From NCBI RefSeq assembly GCF_005503535.1, contig NZ_SCNN01000006.1, forward strand, positions 248,001-312,000: a stretch of DNA of 64,000 bases, given 5' to 3'. Origin of the DNA: Mesorhizobium comanense. Lineage in GTDB: Bacteria; Pseudomonadota; Alphaproteobacteria; Rhizobiales; Rhizobiaceae. Each line of letters starts with the position of its first letter. Within the stretch, counting starts at the first letter, position 1. This document shows positions 18,694 through 27,791 of the stretch, piece by piece. Made by a program: the position numbers and the translations under genes. A model generated the notes under the pieces. It saw only the letters and a list, made by a program, of their open reading frames with translations. It did not search any database and was not told the DNA's origin.

Positions 18694-19902
18694 ATGCTGA
18701 AGCGCGTCGTCATCACCGGCCTTGGCGGGATATGTGGGCTCGGCACCAATGCGCCGGCGATCTGGGATGAAATGCGCGCCGGACGTTCGGCGATAGGGCC
18801 GATCGAAAATTCGTCCCTGCACGACCTCAAGGTCAAGATCGGCTGCGAGGTCAAGGCGCTGCCCGAGCACGGCATCGAACGCAAGCAGCTGGTTTCGATG
18901 GACCGCTTCAGCCTGCTGGCGGCCATTGCCGCCCGTGAAGCCATGCAACAATCAGGGTTGGCGCCGCATGCGGACAACAGCTATCGCATGGGCACCGTCG
19001 TCGGCATCGGCGTCTGCGGCTTCGAGACGATCGAGGAGAACTATCGCGCCATCCTGATGGAAGGCAAGAATCGCGCCGGCATCTTCACGGTCCCGAAGGT
19101 CATGCCGGGCGCGGCCGCCGGCCAGGTCAGCATGCATCTTGGCCTGCGTGGGCCCGTGTTCGGCGTCACCTCGGCCTGTTCATCGGCCAACCACGCCATT
19201 GCCTCGGCTGTCGACCAGATCAGGCTCGGCCGCGCCGATGTTATGGTGGCCGGCGGCGCCGAAGCGCCTCTGGTCTGGGGCGTGCTCAAGGGCTGGGAGG
19301 CGCTGCGCGTGCTGGCGCCTGACACCTGCCGGCCGTTTTCCGCCGACCGCCAGGGCCTTGCGCTCGGCGAGGGTGCCGGCATGGCGGTCCTCGAAAGCTA
19401 CGACCACGCCATGGCGCGTGGCGCCACCATCCTGGCCGAAGTCGCCGGCGCTGGTCTTTCGGCCGATGCCTCCGACATCGTTGCCCCGACCGTCGAGGGG
19501 CCGGAAGCGGCGATGCGCTTTTGCCTGGCGGACGCCGGGCTCAATCCCGAGGATGTGGACTATCTCAACGCCCACGGCACCGGCACCAAGGCCAACGACC
19601 AGATCGAGACCAACGCGATCAAGCGCGTCTTTGGCGAGCATGCGCGCTCGCTGTCGGTCTCCTCGACCAAGTCGATGCACGCCCATTGCCTGGGCGCGTC
19701 GGGCGGACTGGAGATGATCGCCTGCGTGATGGCGATCCGCGAAGGCATCGTGCCGCCGACCGCGAACTACCGCGAGCCCGATCCAGACTGCGATCTCGAC
19801 GTGACCCCCAATGTCGCGCGCGAGCGCAAGGTGCGCGCCGCGATCAGCAACAGTTTCGCCTTCGGTGGCACCAACGCCGTGCTGGCCTTCAAGGCCATCT
19901 GA
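18694..19902 (+). CDS. NodE-like beta-ketoacyl-ACP synthase (KAS II type)
   Basis: 402 aa condensing enzyme elongating an acyl chain on its partner ACP. The catalytic triad is intact: Cys 162 in [12 protein letters not shown], His 294 in [11 protein letters not shown] and His 331 after Lys 326 in [26 protein letters not shown] closes the fold. The ATG lies 4 bp after the NodF-like ACP stop, so the two form a dedicated pair. NodE proteins set unsaturated acyl chains on Nod factors; this copy, next to urease and far from other nod genes, may serve another lipid such as LPS, sterol-like or storage lipids. Confidence 0.82.
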   Translation: MLKRVVITGLGGICGLGTNAPAIWDEMRAGRSAIGPIENSSLHDLKVKIGCEVKALPEHGIERKQLVSMDRFSLLAAIAAREAMQQSGLAPHADNSYRMGTVVGIGVCGFETIEENYRAILMEGKNRAGIFTVPKVMPGAAAGQVSMHLGLRGPVFGVTSACSSANHAIASAVDQIRLGRADVMVAGGAEAPLVWGVLKGWEALRVLAPDTCRPFSADRQGLALGEGAGMAVLESYDHAMARGATILAEVAGAGLSADASDIVAPTVEGPEAAMRFCLADAGLNPEDVDYLNAHGTGTKANDQIETNAIKRVFGEHARSLSVSSTKSMHAHCLGASGGLEMIACVMAIREGIVPPTANYREPDPDCDLDVTPNVARERKVRAAISNSFAFGGTNAVLAFKAI

Positions 19903-19959
19903 GCCCCGGGGCGTTCGATCTGGCGCGACGGCCTGTGCGAGCCGCCTCTTGATCCCATC

Positions 19960-19988
19960 GACAGTGCGTGCCCGTTGACAGTGCGTGC
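19960..19988. repeat. Short direct repeat GACAGTGCGTGC
   Basis: Two perfect 12-base copies at 19960-19971 and 19977-19988, 17 bases apart, in the 193-bp gap between the ketosynthase and the GST gene. It could be a tandem regulator site or chance. Nothing else stands out in this gap. Confidence 0.4.
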
Positions 19989-20095
19989 ATGCGAAACCGC
20001 TGCCGCCATATTGATCCGACTGGGTCGGGAGCTTAATCCTTGCGTCCCCGCCCCAGTCAGCGCCTTTGGCGCCAATCCCCGCTCAGGAGTTTTCG

Positions 20096-20800
20096 ATGGC
20101 CGACCTGTCCGCCTTCCCGATTGCCGCCCGCTGGCCGGCCAAGCATCCCGACCGGATTCAGCTCTATTCGTTTCCGACGCCCAACGGCGTGAAGGTTTCG
20201 ATTGCCCTCGAAGAGGTTGGCCTGCCTTACGAGCCGCATGCCGTCAACATCGGCAAGAACGAAAGCTGGACGCCGGAATTCCTGTCGCTCAACCCCAACG
20301 GCAAGATTCCCGCGATCATCGACCCCGACGGCCCCGACGGCAAGCCGATCGGCCTGTTCGAATCCGGCGCCATCCTGCTCTACCTCGCCGAGAAGACCGG
20401 CCTCTTGATGCCTATCGACGCCGCGCGGCGCTACGAGACGATTCAGTGGGTCTTCTTCCAGATGGCCTCGGTCGGGCCGATGTTCGGCCAGCTCGGCTTC
20501 TTCCACAAATTCGCCGGCCGCGAGATTGCCGACAAGCGTCCGCTGGAGCGTTACCGTGATGAATCGCGGCGGCTGATCGGCGTGCTGGACGGCAGGCTGA
20601 AGGGCCGCAAGTGGATCATGGGCAACGACTACACCATCGCCGACATCTCGCTGCTCGGCTGGGTGCGCAACCTGATCGGTTTTTACGAGGCTCGCGAACT
20701 GGTTGGCTTCGATGAGTTCGCCAATGTGGCGGCATGGCTGGACCGCGGCCTTGCGCGGCCAGCGGTGCAGAAGGGCCTGACCATTCCCGAAAGGGGCTGA
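20096..20800 (+). CDS. Glutathione S-transferase, YghU/nu-class-like
   Basis: 234 aa from the ATG at 20096, which follows CAGGAG. The thioredoxin-like half starts IQLYSFPTPNGVKVSIALEE near residue 22. NPNGKIPAIIDPDGPDGKP near 64 and LFESGAILLYLAEKTG near 86 (glutathione-binding ESGA) follow. The extended PDGPDG insert and the QWVFFQMASVGPMFGQ start of the helical domain fit the YghU/YfcG group, which has disulfide-bond reductase activity. Single gene; physiological substrate unknown. Confidence 0.88.
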   Translation: MADLSAFPIAARWPAKHPDRIQLYSFPTPNGVKVSIALEEVGLPYEPHAVNIGKNESWTPEFLSLNPNGKIPAIIDPDGPDGKPIGLFESGAILLYLAEKTGLLMPIDAARRYETIQWVFFQMASVGPMFGQLGFFHKFAGREIADKRPLERYRDESRRLIGVLDGRLKGRKWIMGNDYTIADISLLGWVRNLIGFYEARELVGFDEFANVAAWLDRGLARPAVQKGLTIPERG

Positions 20801-20837
20801 ATCTCAAAGCTTGGCGGCGGCCGGAGAAGATCACCGG

Positions 20838-21191
20838 CTATTTTGCTTTGTTTTTTGGGCCGCCTTTGCCGATCACCGAGGCCGCGAGCGAAGCGGCGCC
20901 GCGAGCCGTTGCGACCACGGCACCGGCGGCGATGGTGGCGACCGTTCGAAGGGTCCCTTGCCTGTCCTGACCTTGCCTGTCCTGACCTTGTTTGTCTTGA
21001 GGGTGTTTGCCCGGGGCCGCTTTGCGGGGCGCGGCCGCCTTGGTTGCCGCCGGCACCACCTTCCTCGGGGCTGCCTTGCCGAAAGTGGGTTTGGCATCCC
21101 TGGCGAGCTCGGTGCCAGCACCGGCTTTCGCCTGTGCTGCCTTCATGCTCCTCGCCTTGGCGGCCACGGGTTTTCTTGCCTTGAGCGCCAT
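20838..21191 (-). CDS. Lys/Ala-rich histone H1-like protein
   Basis: 117 aa, very basic. Residues 1-60 are AK-rich (ALKARKPVAAKARSMKAAQA, RKVVPAATKAAAPRKAAPGK), as in bacterial H1-like DNA-binding proteins. The middle is a 5-residue repeat Q-G-Q-D-R (KQGQDRQGQDRQGT). The C-terminus is an Ala/Gly hydrophobic stretch (VATIAAGAVVATARGAAS) and a basic end. The DNA encoding the repeat is a 15-bp tandem duplication near 20957-20986. Possible nucleoid or membrane-associated protein; family uncertain. Confidence 0.55.
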   Translation of the reverse strand: MALKARKPVAAKARSMKAAQAKAGAGTELARDAKPTFGKAAPRKVVPAATKAAAPRKAAPGKHPQDKQGQDRQGQDRQGTLRTVATIAAGAVVATARGAASLAASVIGKGGPKNKAK

Positions 21192-21256
21192 CGGAAATCC
21201 TTACGCCGAACAATGGGGTTCGCGGCCATAACGGCGCGAAAGTCTTAAGGTTCCAG

Positions 21257-21300
21257 CCAAAAAATACTGAAAATTAAGCAGGTTAACTCAGATTAACCTG
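21257..21300 (-). terminator. Rho-independent terminator after the kinase gene
   Basis: CAGGTTAA (21279-21286) pairs with TTAACCTG (21293-21300) around CTCAGA. On the minus strand it lies 2 bases past the kinase stop codon and is followed by a T-rich run (TTAATTTT then TTTTTT near 21260-21266). Confidence 0.75.
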
Positions 21301-21302
21301 GG

Positions 21303-21914
21303 TTAACCAATGACCAGATCGGCGGCCCGGCGCCGCGCCAGCACGCGCTCGATGTTGGGCATGTCATTGGAGGCGATCCAGGCGCGCGCATCCTCGTCGG
21401 AACGGCCATGGCCGTGCCAGCGCTCGACCAGGCGGCGTTCGAGCTCGTTGCGCGACACCTCGACGAAGATCGAGAAATCGAACAGTGGCGCGAGACGCGA
21501 CCATGGCTCCTCGTCGAGCAGGAGGTAGTTGCCTTCGACGAGGATGAATTTGGTGTCCGTGCCGATGATCGCCGCAGCCGCGCGCGACAATTCCATGCTC
21601 CGGTCGAAGACCGGAATGGCGATGTCGGGTTCGCCAGCCCGGATACGTTTCAGAAGCGTCTCGAAGCCGGCGAAGTCGAAGGTTTCCGGCGCGCCTTTTC
21701 GTGCCCGCAGGCCCCGCCGGTCGAGCACGATGTCGTCATAGTGGAACCCGTCCATCGGCACGACTTCCGCCTTTCCTTCCGGCAGCAGGTCGTGCAGGCC
21801 GGCCGACAAGGTCGACTTGCCCGCTCCCGGCGGGCCGGCGATGGCGACGATGAAGCGATTCGCCTTGCCGGCGCGCTTGAAGATGGTTGCTGCGAGATGG
21901 GCGATTTCCGACAT
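21303..21914 (-). CDS. Nucleoside/nucleotide kinase-family P-loop protein (FrcK/CoaA-like)
   Basis: 203 aa. Walker A is AGPPGAGKST near residue 26. PMDGFHYDD near 53, the Asp-rich base segment of the uridine kinase/pantothenate kinase fold, and VEGNYLLLDEEPW near 125 follow. The lid ERRLVERWHGHGRSDEDA and the tail SNDMPNIERVLARRRAADLV complete it. Rhizobial homologues include FrcK beside the fructose importer, but no importer is adjacent here. It likely phosphorylates a sugar or nucleoside; substrate not assigned. 92 bp separate it from the upstream epimerase gene. Confidence 0.8.
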   Translation of the reverse strand: MSEIAHLAATIFKRAGKANRFIVAIAGPPGAGKSTLSAGLHDLLPEGKAEVVPMDGFHYDDIVLDRRGLRARKGAPETFDFAGFETLLKRIRAGEPDIAIPVFDRSMELSRAAAAIIGTDTKFILVEGNYLLLDEEPWSRLAPLFDFSIFVEVSRNELERRLVERWHGHGRSDEDARAWIASNDMPNIERVLARRRAADLVIG

Positions 21915-22006
21915 GAGGCCTCACTTGCCTGGCGGCGGCACGATCTTTGCCGCATCTTGTCGGCTGTTCACGAAAAATTCAAACCGGGAATTCGCGGCAA
22001 TCCGCT

Positions 22007-23107
22007 TCAAGCGGCCGCCGGTTGGCCGATACGCAGGAAATCGCTGTCGAAGGCAACCTCCCGCGTGATCGCGCCGGCCCCGAGCCGCATCCGCCCGTTG
22101 GCCGTGGTGATCTCCCCTGGTGGTTCGCCGCCGGCTGCAGGCAGCGCGCCGATGACATGGCGGAAGGAGAAACTGCGTCCTTCCAAGAGCGCAAACGCGG
22201 TCGCCACGCCCTCCCGCTTCAGCCAGTTGTCGCCAAGCGAAGCGGCGTGGCCGACGGCGGCGCGGCCGTCCTCGATGCCGAGCACGCCGAGATGACGGCC
22301 GCTCCAGGGCGCATAGTCGCGCCCGCCATTGCTGAGCCACAGCATGGTAACCGGCAGTTCGGCCGGATTCTTCAGCACCAGCACAAGGTCGTCCTCGGCC
22401 CGGCGCGCCAGCGCTGTCCAGCCTGGTCCGCCATGGTCTGCTTCGACCAGGGTCAAAAAATCCTCGCGCCGGTCATCCATGCGGTATTGCCTGAGATCGA
22501 CCGTCCCGCCGGCAGCGGCGGGAAAATGGCTGAGGTCGGCGGATCGCGCCGGATAGGCCAGCATGAAGCGGCCGCGCGCGGGATCGGGCTCCAGCGGATC
22601 GGCTGGGGTGGCGGCAAAGCGCTTGGGCGAAAAGGCCAGCCTGCCGCCGCCTGTCACTGCCGTCATCGGATGATGGGCAACCGAAATCGCGCCTGAGCCG
22701 CCTGAAAACACATGCTCCTGGTAGAGGAAAGAGTGGCCGTCGCGCAGCGTGAAGATCTTGTCGACGCTGGCGCCCATGACCTTGTGCCGCAGCCGGAAGA
22801 CCGCGCGCCAACCGTCGTCCGTGGCGCCGTCTTCGCTGACATCCCAGGCGCTGTTGGCCGGCCAGCCATGCAGCGGCGCCTCCTCGACATCGCTGCGCGA
22901 AAACGGGGCGCAGAGGAAGTCGCCGGAGAGCCGGACCGTGCCTCGCGGCAGATCCTGCGGCAGCGCCTCATCGGCACCGACCCAGGGCGCGCGATGCAGC
23001 GGTTTCAATTGCCTGCCGCCGCTGTCGACGGTCATGTCGGCGATGTGGCCGACGGTGAGGTCCAGCGAAACAGAAATGCCCTTGGCCTTGATCGTTACGG
23101 TATCCAT
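22007..23107 (-). CDS. Aldose 1-epimerase-like protein
   Basis: 366 aa from the ATG at 23107. The beta-supersandwich galactose-mutarotase fold is suggested by GDFLCAPFSRSDVEEAPLHGWPAN (residues about 62-85; the family usually has N-R followed by HG), SVAHHPMTAVTGGGRLAFSPKR near 144 and LWLSNGGRDYAPWSGRHLGVLGIED near 275. It may interconvert anomers of an internal sugar. It is in line with the downstream kinase, which supports a sugar-processing pair. Confidence 0.65.
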   Translation of the reverse strand: MDTVTIKAKGISVSLDLTVGHIADMTVDSGGRQLKPLHRAPWVGADEALPQDLPRGTVRLSGDFLCAPFSRSDVEEAPLHGWPANSAWDVSEDGATDDGWRAVFRLRHKVMGASVDKIFTLRDGHSFLYQEHVFSGGSGAISVAHHPMTAVTGGGRLAFSPKRFAATPADPLEPDPARGRFMLAYPARSADLSHFPAAAGGTVDLRQYRMDDRREDFLTLVEADHGGPGWTALARRAEDDLVLVLKNPAELPVTMLWLSNGGRDYAPWSGRHLGVLGIEDGRAAVGHAASLGDNWLKREGVATAFALLEGRSFSFRHVIGALPAAGGEPPGEITTANGRMRLGAGAITREVAFDSDFLRIGQPAAA

Positions 23108-23315
23108 GGTGCTCTCATCCGAATCTGAAGCCGCAAGCAGAACCCTTTCGGCGCGCCTCGCGCAAGCACCCGAGCCGGCATTTCGCATCGGTTTGACCCC
23201 GCGCGGGTCTCGACAATCCCGGGGCTGTCGGCCATTAACCAAATGGACGCATCCGCCGCGTTACGTTAGCTTCGCCTTATCTCAAGCAACAGCCGATCCA
23301 AGAACAGCCTCGCCC

Positions 23316-24209
23316 TTGTCCTTCCCGCGCCTCTTCCCGCTTTTCCAGAAGATCCTGGTTGCCCTGGCCCTGACGGCTTTGGTCGCCGGCTGCTCGACCA
23401 CGACCCCGCCGGACACGGTGCTCGCCGTGCCCGCGCCGCCGCAGAAATACGCGGCCATCGTCGTCGACGGCAAGACCGGCAAGCAGCTGTTCGAGGTCAA
23501 TTCGGCGGCGCAGCGCTATCCGGCCTCGCTCACCAAGATGATGACGCTCTACCTCCTGTTCGAGGCGATGGAAGCGGGCCGCGTGACCAAGCAGACGCAG
23601 ATCCCGGTGTCGGATCACGCCGCCTCGCAGCCGCCGACCAAGATGCGCTTCCGGCGCGGCGAGACGATCGACGTCGATTCCGCCATTCGCGCCATCGTCG
23701 TCAAATCCGCCAATGACGTGGCGGTGGCGGTTGGCGAATATCTCGGCGGCTCGGAAGACCAGTTCGCCGTCATGATGACCTCCAAGGCGCGCGCGCTCGG
23801 CATGACCAGCACCACCTTCCGCAACGCGTCCGGCCTGCCCGACGACGGCCAGATGACCACGGCGCGCGACATGGCGGTGCTCGGCATGTCGCTGCAGCGG
23901 CGCTTTCCGCAGCACTTCCACTATTTCTCCGAAAGCGACTTCATGTTCCGCGGCAAGCTGGTGCGCGGCCACAACGACATGCTTGGCCGCGTGCGCGGCG
24001 TGAACGGCATCAAGACCGGCTATATCAGGGCGTCCGGCTTCAACATCGTCACCTCCTACGATGCCGACGGCCGCCAGCTGATCGTGGTGGTGATGGGCGC
24101 CGACAGCGCCCGCCAGCGCAACGACCATGTCGAGGCGCTGATCCAGCGCAGCCTGTCGCCGACAATGGATCCCGCCAGGACCAGGCTGATGTTCGCCGAA
24201 CAGCAGTGA
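23316..24209 (+). CDS. D-alanyl-D-alanine carboxypeptidase (DacF/PBP5-like), probable lipoprotein
   Basis: 297 aa. Serine peptidase S11 motifs: SLTK (RYPASLTKMMTLYLLFEAME, catalytic Ser near 73), SAND (KSANDVAVAVGEYLGG near 133) and KTG (GIKTGYIRASGFN near 235). It trims the terminal D-Ala of peptidoglycan stem peptides. The N-terminus ILVALALTALVAGC is a lipobox, so it is probably anchored by a lipid. The start is uncertain: no ATG is in a sensible position, and a TTG at 23316 puts the signal peptide in place. The long C-terminal membrane-anchor domain of PBP5 is absent. Confidence 0.85.
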   Translation: MSFPRLFPLFQKILVALALTALVAGCSTTTPPDTVLAVPAPPQKYAAIVVDGKTGKQLFEVNSAAQRYPASLTKMMTLYLLFEAMEAGRVTKQTQIPVSDHAASQPPTKMRFRRGETIDVDSAIRAIVVKSANDVAVAVGEYLGGSEDQFAVMMTSKARALGMTSTTFRNASGLPDDGQMTTARDMAVLGMSLQRRFPQHFHYFSESDFMFRGKLVRGHNDMLGRVRGVNGIKTGYIRASGFNIVTSYDADGRQLIVVVMGADSARQRNDHVEALIQRSLSPTMDPARTRLMFAEQQ

Positions 24210-24494
24210 CGGGCGCCGCTCCGCCGTGCCCGCTGCCAACGTCCAGGGATCGACACCAGGTTGCCGCGAAGCCGCTTCGGCCCGGAGATAACAAAGCCGG
24301 CGCCTCAGTGAGCATTTGAGGGCTTATAAGAACCCAGCAGCCGGCTATTGTCTTGCGGCTGTCACGCAATCGTGCGGAAGACATGGCATAGGCTGCGAAA
24401 TCCCATGGTGGCTATGCCCTGTCGCCTTGGCGTATCCTCCAACTCTTGGAGCAATTCCCGAGAATTGCTCTGGCGCGACAGCAGGGAGCCGATC
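24210..24494. other. Intergenic region with a 9-bp hairpin in front of the DUF1003 gene
   Basis: No credible gene. GAGCAATTC (24449-24457) pairs with GAATTGCTC (24462-24470) around CCGA, 24 bases before the next ATG. It would form in the mRNA leader if transcription starts upstream. GAGCAATTC-type palindromes are common intergenic elements in rhizobia. Confidence 0.5.
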
Positions 24495-25421
24495 ATGAGC
24501 ACCGTCCCCAAGGCATCCGAGAAGGCCGCCGACAACCAGAACGACAGCGGCGGCGAATATTTCGAGGCGACGACCACGCAAGCCGACCTGCATGAGGTTT
24601 CGGACGAGCATTTCGACACGCCCGAAGTGCCGGATTCCGAGCCGGTCGCGCCCGGCGCGTCGCGCATCAAGCCGAAGCGCAAGCCGTCGGCGATCTCGGG
24701 CCGGAAATTCCGCAAGCGCGACCTGGTGCGCATCGACACGCTGCGCCCGAGCCTCGCCGACCGCATCCGCGCGGATCACCCGGACCTGCCCAAGGGCGCC
24801 CGCGTCAGCCGCGAGGAACTCGGCCGCTACCGCATGCGCTACATGGAGGAGCTCCTGCAGCAGGAGCATGGCGAGTTCTCCGAGCTCGACCGCCAGGTGG
24901 TGGAATCGATCGCCAGGCAGGACACGATTTCCGAAAACTCGGAGGAGGAGTTCGAGGAGCACCGGACGTTTCCCGACCGCGTCTCCGACAACATGGCGGC
25001 TTTCGGCGGCAGCTGGTGGTTCCTGATCTCGTTTGCCGCCGTGCTTTTGGTGTGGATCGGCATCAATCTGTTCGAGGGTTTGAACAGCGCCTTCGACCCC
25101 TATCCCTTCATCCTGCTCAATCTCCTGCTCTCCTGCATCGCCGCCATCCAGGCGCCGGTCATCATGATGAGCCAGAAGCGCCAGGAGGTGAAGGACCGCC
25201 TGCGCTCCTTCAACGAATACCGCGTCAACCTCAAGGCCGAGCTCGAAGTGCGCCACCTGCACGAAAAGCTCGACTACCTCATCTCCCGCCAATGGACGCG
25301 GCTGGCCGAAATGCAGCAGATGCAGCTCGATGCGATGAACGAACTGGCGGGTGCGAAGAAGGCCAAGCGCACCGTGCGCGGGGTGAGGCGAAGGGCGGTG
25401 AAGGGCGAAGTGGCGCAGTAG
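24495..25421 (+). CDS. DUF1003 membrane protein
   Basis: 308 aa from the ATG at 24495 after GCAGGGAG. The cytoplasmic N-terminal half (1-170) is charged. DUF1003 spans about 165-275: DRVSDNMAAFGGSWWFLISF, then two hydrophobic segments (SFAAVLLVWIGINLF and FILLNLLLSCIAAIQAPVIM) and the family motif MMSQKRQEVKDRLRS. The C-terminal coiled region HLHEKLDYLISRQWTRL is typical too. The function of the family is unknown. Monocistronic. Confidence 0.85.
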   Translation: MSTVPKASEKAADNQNDSGGEYFEATTTQADLHEVSDEHFDTPEVPDSEPVAPGASRIKPKRKPSAISGRKFRKRDLVRIDTLRPSLADRIRADHPDLPKGARVSREELGRYRMRYMEELLQQEHGEFSELDRQVVESIARQDTISENSEEEFEEHRTFPDRVSDNMAAFGGSWWFLISFAAVLLVWIGINLFEGLNSAFDPYPFILLNLLLSCIAAIQAPVIMMSQKRQEVKDRLRSFNEYRVNLKAELEVRHLHEKLDYLISRQWTRLAEMQQMQLDAMNELAGAKKAKRTVRGVRRRAVKGEVAQ

Positions 25422-25557
25422 CGCCCAACCAGTTGGCGGTCTGCGGCGGTCGCACCGACAAAGCGGGACACGGCACGACATCTCGCGTGGCGCACCGAAC
25501 GGCCGGATCGGATCCTCCTGCCGACCCCCTCTCGCGGCGCCCGACATCATGGCTGGC

Positions 25558-26145
25558 TCAATCCGGCAACAGCACCGTTGCGCGGCCGCTGGTGAGGTCG
25601 ATGACCATCCGCGCCATCGACGACGCTTCCGCCTCCGGGACGGCGACGGTCAGTTCCGCGCCGGTCGCGATGAAATTCTCATGCAGGATGCGAACCCCGG
25701 GCGATGCCGCCAGCCGAGCCTGGACCAGGGCCAGATCGGAGAAGCCGCATGTGATGGTCGCTTCGACGGTCACGACGATTGGGATTCTGACGGCCGTCCG
25801 AAGGCAGGCGGATGCCGTGCCGCCATAGGCGCGCATGAGCCCGCCACTGCCGAGCAGGATGCCGCCGAACCAGCGCGTCACCACGACCGCGACATTGTCG
25901 AGCATCTGGCCGTCGAGCGCCTGGAGAATTGGCTTTCCGGCCGTCCCGCTCGGTTCGCCGTCATCGTTGAACCGGTAGTTCATGCCGATACGCCATGCCC
26001 AGCAATTGTGGTTGGCGTCGGCAACCGCGTGAGCGGCTATGAACTGCTTCGCGGCCTCCTCGGTCGAAACGGGTCCGGCAGTCGCGAGGAAGCGGCTTTT
26101 CCTGATCTCCTGCCCGAATGTCGCGGGTCGCTCGATGCTGAACAT
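25558..26145 (-). CDS. YigZ/IMPACT-family protein (UPF0029)
   Basis: 195 aa from the ATG at 26145. The N-terminal UPF0029 domain shows RKSRFLATAGPVSTEEAA, NHNCWAWRIG, RFNDDGEPSGTAGKPIL and the hallmark VVVTRWFGGILLGSGGLMRAYG (residues about 86-107). A C-terminal DUF1949-like domain follows. E. coli YigZ has been structurally described without a settled activity; eukaryotic IMPACT regulates GCN2. Here it is a lone housekeeping-type gene next to the tRNA. Confidence 0.88.
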   Translation of the reverse strand: MFSIERPATFGQEIRKSRFLATAGPVSTEEAAKQFIAAHAVADANHNCWAWRIGMNYRFNDDGEPSGTAGKPILQALDGQMLDNVAVVVTRWFGGILLGSGGLMRAYGGTASACLRTAVRIPIVVTVEATITCGFSDLALVQARLAASPGVRILHENFIATGAELTVAVPEAEASSMARMVIDLTSGRATVLLPD

Positions 26146-26399
26146 GACGCTCTTCTGGTTTGCAACGCCTGGTGCCAAACCGCGCATACCGCAAGAAAAG
26201 GCCTGTTGGTAGCAGCCGGGTCTTTCGCAGCGCGGCACCGAATGCCGTTCAGCGGATCAAGCCCACGGCAGGATGCGAATTCATGGCCTCTCGCCCCGCA
26301 GCGCACCGCTGCTCCATTTCGCCGTTGAAGCCCGCCCCGGCTTCCGCTAAGAAGCCCTGACTTGCCGGTTCACCCGGTTCGTTTTCCGCCTCGCGGAAA

Positions 26400-26476
<77 letters not shown>

Positions 26477-26729
26477 TTTCAGTACAGAACTATGAACGCC
26501 GAAAACCGCCGATTTCCCGCTGGAAGCGGCAACCCGCGTCTTAGTACTTGGCTTTCCCACCAGTCCAGAACACGTCAGGCGGGCGTTGTTCTCTCGGGTT
26601 CTGAAGGATAACGCCGACCCGAAGCTGGTGCTGTTTATGCTCTCGACACGCTTTGGGCGAAGCTCGTCAGCCAGATCGCCCAGGCCCATGGCAAAAAGCC
26701 CTGGTCGAAACCGCTACGCCCGAGACGGC
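26477..26729. other. Region downstream of tRNA-Arg, possible decayed coding remnant
   Basis: No intact gene. On the plus strand around 26620-26725 a frame reads ALDTLWAKLVSQIAQAHGKK, which looks protein-like but has no start and ends without recognisable context. tRNA 3' ends are favoured integration sites, so this may be the scar of a lost element. I found no copy of the tRNA 3' end that would mark a second attachment site. Confidence 0.35.
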
Positions 26730-27695
26730 TTAGAATGGTGAGGTGGCGGAATTCGGCGAGTGCTGGGTCGCCGCCATCCGTTTTTTCGCGGAGGCTTTGC
26801 GAAGTCGGCCCGGAGCCGCTCCCAAGGTGCGTTTGAAGGCATTGCTGAAGGCGCTTTCGGACGTATAGCCGATTGCTTCGGCTGCCTCCGCGATTGAAGC
26901 GCCGCCTCGTAGTTCGCGCTCTGCGAGAAACATCCGCCAGGTGGTGAGATAGGACAGGGGTGGCAGTCCCATCACGTTGCGAAACCGAACCGCGAACGCT
27001 GTCCGTGACATGCCGGCGACTTGCGCGAGGTCCTCCAGGTTCCAGGGGTGTGCGGGCTCCGCATGCATTCTGGCAAGCGCAGGCGCCAGCCTCCGGTCCC
27101 CAAGTCCCTTGATCCAGCCTACGTCTGCTTCGGGGGCGCAGGCGAGATAAGCACGCAATGTATGGACAAAGAGGAGTTGGGTGAGATGGCCCAGTATGAT
27201 CGCCTGGCCTGCTTTTCCCACCGCCCGCATTTCTTCGTCGATCCGACGCAGCAGCCAGGCGACTTCGGCCGCGTCGGGGGCGTCGGAGCCGATATGAATG
27301 AATGGCGGCAAGGCATCGAGCAGTAGCGTGGAACGCCGATCATCGACCTCGACGATCCCGCCCAGCAGCGCGATGTCGTTGCCATGGCCAAGACGATAGA
27401 CGCCATGTTCGTCCTTGACGCGAGGCGTCGATGGCGCGTGTGCGATCAGCGTCGGATCGTTGGCCAGGACAAGCCCACACTTGCCGTTCGTAACCAGGAC
27501 ATCGCCGGCCTCGAAGGGCTTGGGTTGGGGCATCCCGTCAACGGAATACCAACAGGCACCGTGCGTCACCGCCAGGATCTTGATTGCATCGACATTGGCG
27601 AAGCGGCGCGTCCAGTCGCCGCCCGCAACAAGCTGGCCGGAAAGACTGCAGCGAGCGCTGACCAGTTCGAGCACATCGGATAAAGGGTCACTCAT
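26730..27695 (-). CDS. AraC-family regulator with cupin-type N-terminus
   Basis: 321 aa. The N-terminal ligand domain (about 1-190, AraC-binding/cupin_6 type; SDVLELVSARCSLSGQLVAG at the start) is followed by a C-terminal double helix-turn-helix (NLEDLAQVAGMSRTAFAVRF near 213 and ASIAEAAEAIGYTSESAFSN near 262), then FKRTLGAAPGRLRK. It is divergent from the SDR gene at 27792, the classic arrangement where such a regulator controls the adjacent oxidoreductase. Confidence 0.88.
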   Translation of the reverse strand: MSDPLSDVLELVSARCSLSGQLVAGGDWTRRFANVDAIKILAVTHGACWYSVDGMPQPKPFEAGDVLVTNGKCGLVLANDPTLIAHAPSTPRVKDEHGVYRLGHGNDIALLGGIVEVDDRRSTLLLDALPPFIHIGSDAPDAAEVAWLLRRIDEEMRAVGKAGQAIILGHLTQLLFVHTLRAYLACAPEADVGWIKGLGDRRLAPALARMHAEPAHPWNLEDLAQVAGMSRTAFAVRFRNVMGLPPLSYLTTWRMFLAERELRGGASIAEAAEAIGYTSESAFSNAFKRTLGAAPGRLRKASAKKRMAATQHSPNSATSPF

Positions 27696-27791
27696 GATTT
27701 CCGAACTATTGCGCGCGAAACATGTACGTTCAAGCATTCATCGTTCAGTCTCACGGGTCTAGCTTCTGATCATGCAACACAGGAGCTGGCC

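Noticed and set aside
18435..19902. Calling the pair nodF and nodE outright
   Set aside because: No nodulation genes or nod box are in view and the ACP attachment motif is altered, so a symbiotic role is not supported; only likeness is claimed.
21303..21914. Naming the kinase frcK
   Set aside because: The fold matches, but the frcBCA fructose importer is not adjacent, so the substrate is open.
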